64,000 nt of DNA from Primula veris (taxonomy: Eukaryota; Streptophyta; Magnoliopsida; Ericales; Primulaceae). A program made the translations under genes and the position numbers. The DNA lies in assembly GCA_963682055.1 (NCBI GenBank), contig OY821746.1, positions 5,181,992 through 5,245,991 on the forward strand, in the 5' to 3' direction. Shown here piece by piece: positions 60,341 to 64,000 of this stretch (position 1 is the first letter of the stretch; every line of letters begins with the position of its first letter). The notes beneath the pieces were generated by a model. That model had not been told where the DNA came from, searched no databases, and saw only the letters and a list, made by a program, of their open reading frames with translations.

Positions 60341-60991
60341 TTAAGAAGAACTACTGCAGGAGGAGCACGACGGTAAATGACCGAGCTCAATCTCTTCGTC
60401 ATCCGTTGTTGTGTACCCATCAGACTCATCACCATCAAAACGCTCCTCAGAAATGAGGGCATCAAAATTGGTCGTATGAGCCCCAACACAGGTCAGCGTC
60501 TGAAGCCGCGCGTTGAACTCGGCTTCTTTGGCGGACTCGTGAGCATCCGAGGCCGCTTTACGGCGATCATCGTCAAAAGAAAGGTCACGGCGAGCTTCAA
60601 TCACAGCTGCGGAAGCATCGTACCTGGCGCGGGACAAACGGAAATACTTCACCAAAACGTTGGCCTTGGTCACAAGCAACTTTAATTTTCCGAAGTACTC
60701 GCCCTTTGCACGCCAGTATCGATCCAAACGACGCTCCTGAACCTCAACAGCATGCTCGGCATGGCGAACGTATTCCCGAAAAGAGGCCGCCTGGGTTTTC
60801 AGCTTGGTCCGCAGTCGAGCACATTGGTCAGTCAATTCGACATTTTTGCTCATCAAAACAATGTAGGGCCACCTGTCAGGCACCTCACTAGCCGCACCAG
60901 ATGAGACCTCGTCCCGGGCAGCACCAGTAGGTCCTAACCCCGGGTTAACTAGGCATGGAGAACCAGCCTGGTGCGACGTAGTAGCATGTGC
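60341..60991 (-). CDS. Tat antisense gene, putative last exon
   Basis: A minus-strand frame of 216 codons plus stop. It opens in phase 0 at a strong acceptor (poly-T then ATAG, exon from 60991). The product is helical and charged, with repeated Arg/Lys/Glu stretches such as EVQERRLDRYWRAKGEYFGK and RRDLSFDDDRRKAASDA. It ends with an acidic, Ser-rich tail (DESDGYTTTDDEEIE, then CSSCSSSS). No enzymatic motif is seen. The link to the upstream exon is inferred from strand, phase and spacing; the donor is not certain. It could also be a separate transcript. Confidence 0.5.
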   Translation of the reverse strand, partial: AHATTSHQAGSPCLVNPGLGPTGAARDEVSSGAASEVPDRWPYIVLMSKNVELTDQCARLRTKLKTQAASFREYVRHAEHAVEVQERRLDRYWRAKGEYFGKLKLLVTKANVLVKYFRLSRARYDASAAVIEARRDLSFDDDRRKAASDAHESAKEAEFNARLQTLTCVGAHTTNFDALISEERFDGDESDGYTTTDDEEIELGHLPSCSSCSSSS

Positions 60992-61107
60992 CTATAAAAA
61001 AAAAGAGGGGGGGAGAAGAACGAGAAGAGATGAATAAAAAACAAAAAAAAAAAAAAAAGAAAACGACAAAACAAGATACAAAGAAAACGACAAAACAAGC
61101 TATTTTA

Positions 61108-61701
61108 TTAATCCGACAACCCCTCAACAGACGCCGAAGTCTCTACTACATCGGCAAAATGAATATCTCGCAATGAATTAATTTGCGTCCCCAAACGCTC
61201 ACGAATGACCGCCTCGATTCGGTTCAAGGCAACAGTGGTTTCAGTCACACCGGCCTTCGCATCCACCATGCGCTCCGCCCGGGACACACCACTCATTCCT
61301 TTTATATGCTCCAGCACCTCTAAGGCGCGAGCTCGGGCTCAATACGCTTTGGCGAAGGATAGCAGCAGATCCGCGTCCTCGAAAACAGCCCCAAGGACCA
61401 AGTTCAAGCTCGTCACACGACCTCGGGCTTCATCACGAGAACGTCGTAGGGCACTGAGAAGTTCCTTTGCTTTACCCTTATTTGCCGTATAATGGGCAGT
61501 CTTTTTACTAAATTTCTCTCCCAAATCACGTAACCGGATCGCCAGGTTGGAAATATGAATATTCAGACCCTCGATTTCCTGATAGGCACAAGTCAATTTC
61601 GCGGTAAGGGACGCGTTAGACCTTTCCAAATCCTCCATTACGTCACCTACACTACGACTAGGCGAGGTCCAGACCACCATGGCAAGGGGGTTATTTGGTA
61701 C
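61108..61701 (-). pseudogene. Tat antisense gene, coiled-coil exon with internal stop
   Basis: A phase-0 acceptor TATTGTCAG (exon from 61701) opens a frame with a coiled-coil look (MEDLERSNASLTAKL, LRDLGEKFSKK). A TGA at 61341-61339 interrupts it, after which the same frame continues (ARARALEVLEHIKGMS) to TAA at 61110-61108. The stop may be a late inactivating change, or the true end of a shorter isoform. Candidate donors near the end (GTAGTA, GTTGAG) are weak. Confidence 0.45.
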
Positions 61702-61832
61702 CTGACAATATTTTGTTTTCATATCCTTCAAAATATGACGACCATCAAAAGAAATTAACCCAAGCAAGCCCAACAGAAAGAAACCACAACACCTATATTA
61801 TCACTTCCCCAAAAGAATCTGTTTCTAGATAC

Positions 61833-61833
<1 letters not shown>

Positions 61834-61870
<37 letters not shown>
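61834..61870. repeat. 37-base A-run (poly-T in antisense intron)
   Basis: An uninterrupted run of A on the plus strand. On the antisense strand it is a poly-T tract inside the 201-base intron between 61902 and 61702. Confidence 0.9.
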
Positions 61871-61872
<2 letters not shown>

Positions 61873-61890
61873 ACAATGCCAGAAAGATAG

Positions 61891-64000
61891 TTAAGGTTCC
61901 ACCTGAGGAGATGTTGGTGGGGGAACAACAGTAGAATCCGGTCGAGGAGTGGACGCGGTCGACATAGAATGCGGACGCAGCGCTGTCGAAATGGTCTGCC
62001 CCGGTAGCCGCGGAAGCTCTTCTTCACGAAGATTCGCCCAGTCCAAGGGTTTCGGCGGTGCACCATGCGGACACGGATACACCAACTCCGACCACGCCCT
62101 ATCCGACAGAGGAACATTCGCGAAATTGAGCGCCCGCACATGAGCGCAGTATACAGAAAAGTTGGCCATCATCGCTAACTTTTTCCGCTCCTCCGCCTGT
62201 GCCGTTTTCAGGGCAGACACCTTAGCCTTCTCGGCTTCCACGTCCTCAGCCAGGAGCAAGTTCTCCTCCTCTACTTCGCCGTACTTAGCGGCCATGCTCT
62301 CTTTTTCCACCCTCAATTTCTCGACCTCCTCGGTCAGGTGCAGGAAGTCCACCGACAGTTTGTCATAATTCTCGCCCAGGGTTTTCTTCTCGGCGACCAA
62401 TTTCTCCTTCTCAGCCACAAGATTATCCTTCTCGGCCACCAACTTCTCTTTCTCAGCCCCTAGAGCCCCCAGTTGATCCCGTAGCGCCACGGCACTCACA
62501 GCAATCTGCACTTCAACACATTAGTTTCCACATAAAATACAAGTACCAAACCTATATAGTGCAATACGAGCCCCCACATACCCTCAGCGCATCTGCGTGG
62601 GTCTGCTCTATAACTGACATAGTAGGTTGGGCAGATAGCTTTTCTGCATTCTTAAACACAAGGGGTTTCAGAGCCGTATACCCCATCTTCAGCGTTCTCG
62701 GTTGATCCAGCAGTTCACCCCTACATCGGTCAATGTACCGGGTCATTGCAACCCCGTCCACCAACCCCTTCTCGGATCCGTCGAGAGTCTCACCCTCGAC
62801 ACCCATCACATCATCCCCGGCATTCTCTTCGCCGCCTTCCATCTCCACCCCCACGTCCTCCTCCAACTGCTCAATCTCAGGGGCCCTATGCCCGATCACT
62901 TCCTCATTACGAAGGGGCGAGCACACGGACAACTCTATCGGACCCTCGGTGGGGATAGGCGAGATAACCGGCAAAGTCATCGTACCCTCTCCCATATTCG
63001 TCAAGAGGTTCATATATCCGAATACATCGTCGACCGACCCCTGAAACACAATAATACCCATAGACCGGGCAAGAGCGAGGGTAACCAATTGAGAAGTCAG
63101 TAGCTGAAACAAGACGACTAATAAAGCAAAGCACTAGCGAACCAAATGACAAACAACCAAACAACAAGAAAATCATACTACATATACACATACCTCGCCC
63201 GGAGCAGAGGCATCCTCGGCGGTATTCCCTTGCGCAGCGGCAAACACCCCCTCGCCAGAGCCAACGTCAGCATCTTCCTCGGTAACCGAAGTATCAGTTC
63301 CCCTAGCCCTCTTCGTTGCTTCAACAACAGGGTCAGCTGCGCGACGCTTAGAACGAACGGCTCTTTTCCCAAGCCGCGTAGCACATCGAGCCTGAACCAC
63401 CTTTAAAAATTCCTCCTCGGGCTCTTTCGGGATTTCGGGTACAGGATTCCCCTTGGTCACCGACCCCATAGGGTACCCGAGCAACATGGGAGCCGTACGA
63501 CTCGCAGGATCCGGCGTAGCTCCAGGCCCCCACCATTTCCAAAGAGCTAATAAAGCCTCTACATTGGGAGCGCCGAGATCTGGCATAGTGGGAGCATTGG
63601 TAGCCGGTCCAGGAATCTGGTGTCCCGGACAAGCCCATTCACCAGACGCAATAACAATACCGAGATTGCGCTCTTTGTTGGTATCCGGCAAACCGATAAC
63701 GAGCCGGCAAAAGGCACGCAGAGTCTTCAAATACGAGCTGCGACGCTCAAAGCTCAAACTATAGACTCCAAAGACGTCCTTCAGTTCAATCGGTATTCCG
63801 GACAACTCCGATAGCCTTTGGATACCATTCAGAGTACGGTAACCATTTAGGGCTAGTTGGGCCGGAGCAATTTGGACAGCCTCAAAGAACGAGGCCACCC
63901 AATTTGTAAAAGGCAGTCGAAGACCCCCAGTAAAGAATGCCGACGAACGCACAGCTACCTCGCCGGCAGGAACAAATCCCAGCACCTCCTCGTCCGAAAT
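61891..64000 (-). CDS. Tat antisense gene, 5' exons (Transposase_28-like plus coiled coil), partial
   Basis: Three minus-strand exons: over 64000-63194, 63040-62582 and 62505-61903 (or to the TAA at 61893-61891 if the last donor is unused). Introns are GT-AG and every junction is in phase 0: GGCGAG|GTATGT to TTTCAG|GGG, CTGAGG|GTATGT to GTGCAG|ATT, and CTCAG|GTGG onward to the next exon. The N-terminal part, starting beyond the window, shows LGFVPAGEVAVRSS and GLRLPFTNWVASFF, which resemble the Transposase_28 ('putative gypsy-type transposon') domain. A nuclear-type basic run (RSKRR, KRARG) follows, then acidic linkers, then a long coiled coil with LVAEKEKLVAEK repeats. Function is unknown; such antisense frames recur in Tat elements. 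Confidence 0.65.

Larger units (their letters stand above)
52362..64000 (+). mobile_element. Ty3/gypsy Tat-lineage LTR retrotransposon, right end outside window
   Basis: From left to right it has a 5' LTR, a tRNA-Asp-type primer-binding site (53061), a long intact gag-pol (53138-59056), an 86-bp tandem array, and a multi-exon gene on the opposite strand that runs off the edge. The second RNase H domain between RT-RNase H and integrase, the tRNA-Asp-type primer site, the tandem repeats and the antisense gene are hallmarks of Tat elements (Ogre/Retand/Grande type). The 3' LTR is not in the window, so the full length exceeds 11 kb and age cannot be estimated. The left boundary is a guess based on a TGTTACG start. 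Confidence 0.85.

Noticed and set aside
1..64000. CRISPR array, bacterial operon or prophage
   Set aside because: Plant-type introns, LTR retrotransposons and high AT content. No regularly spaced direct repeats with unique spacers; the 86-bp and 21-bp arrays have no spacers.

Overview
This window looks like nuclear DNA of a eudicot plant. It is strongly AT-rich, two host genes have plant-type GT-AG introns, and the rest is transposable elements and intergenic sequence. I cannot name the species. Only two host protein genes are supportable: an auxin-conjugating GH3 enzyme (three exons, 19597-22899, +) and a small secreted DUF538-family protein (50600-51909, +). Most other open frames longer than 60 codons are chance frames in AT-rich, microsatellite or minisatellite DNA, or shadows of retrotransposon genes.

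Layout. 1-19.2 kb is intergenic DNA with many small non-autonomous elements: a tRNA-derived SINE with a perfect 13-bp target-site duplication (716-850), hAT-like and foldback elements, MITEs with 9-bp and 7-bp duplications, a tRNA-Asp pseudogene (16923-16994), and a roughly 1-kb foldback element (about 18150-19180) just upstream of the GH3 core promoter. 19.4-22.9 kb is the GH3 gene. 27040-31912 is an old, decayed Ty1/copia element with a perfect 5-bp duplication. 34517-41099 is a young Ty1/copia element with nearly identical 1.3-kb LTRs; it lacks its primer-binding site and gag N-terminus and has one internal stop. 41.1-50.6 kb is intergenic with scattered small elements. 50.6-51.9 kb is the DUF538 gene. 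From about 52.4 kb to the right edge lies the left and middle part of a Ty3/gypsy element of the Tat lineage. It has a 5' LTR, a tRNA-Asp-type primer-binding site, an intact 1972-codon gag-pol frame, an 86-bp tandem array, and a multi-exon gene on the opposite strand. Its 3' LTR is outside the window.

How the parts work together. GH3 inactivates auxin by joining it to amino acids, and such genes are normally auxin-induced; TGTCCC elements and a TATA box lie close to the start. The three LTR elements are independent insertions of different ages. The Tat element is the richest object: besides gag-pol it carries an antisense gene whose exons join in phase 0 and encode a Transposase_28-like N-terminus followed by coiled coils. 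Extra antisense frames and hypervariable tandem repeats are known features of Tat elements, so this is probably a new example of a known class. I found no clearly undescribed biological system.
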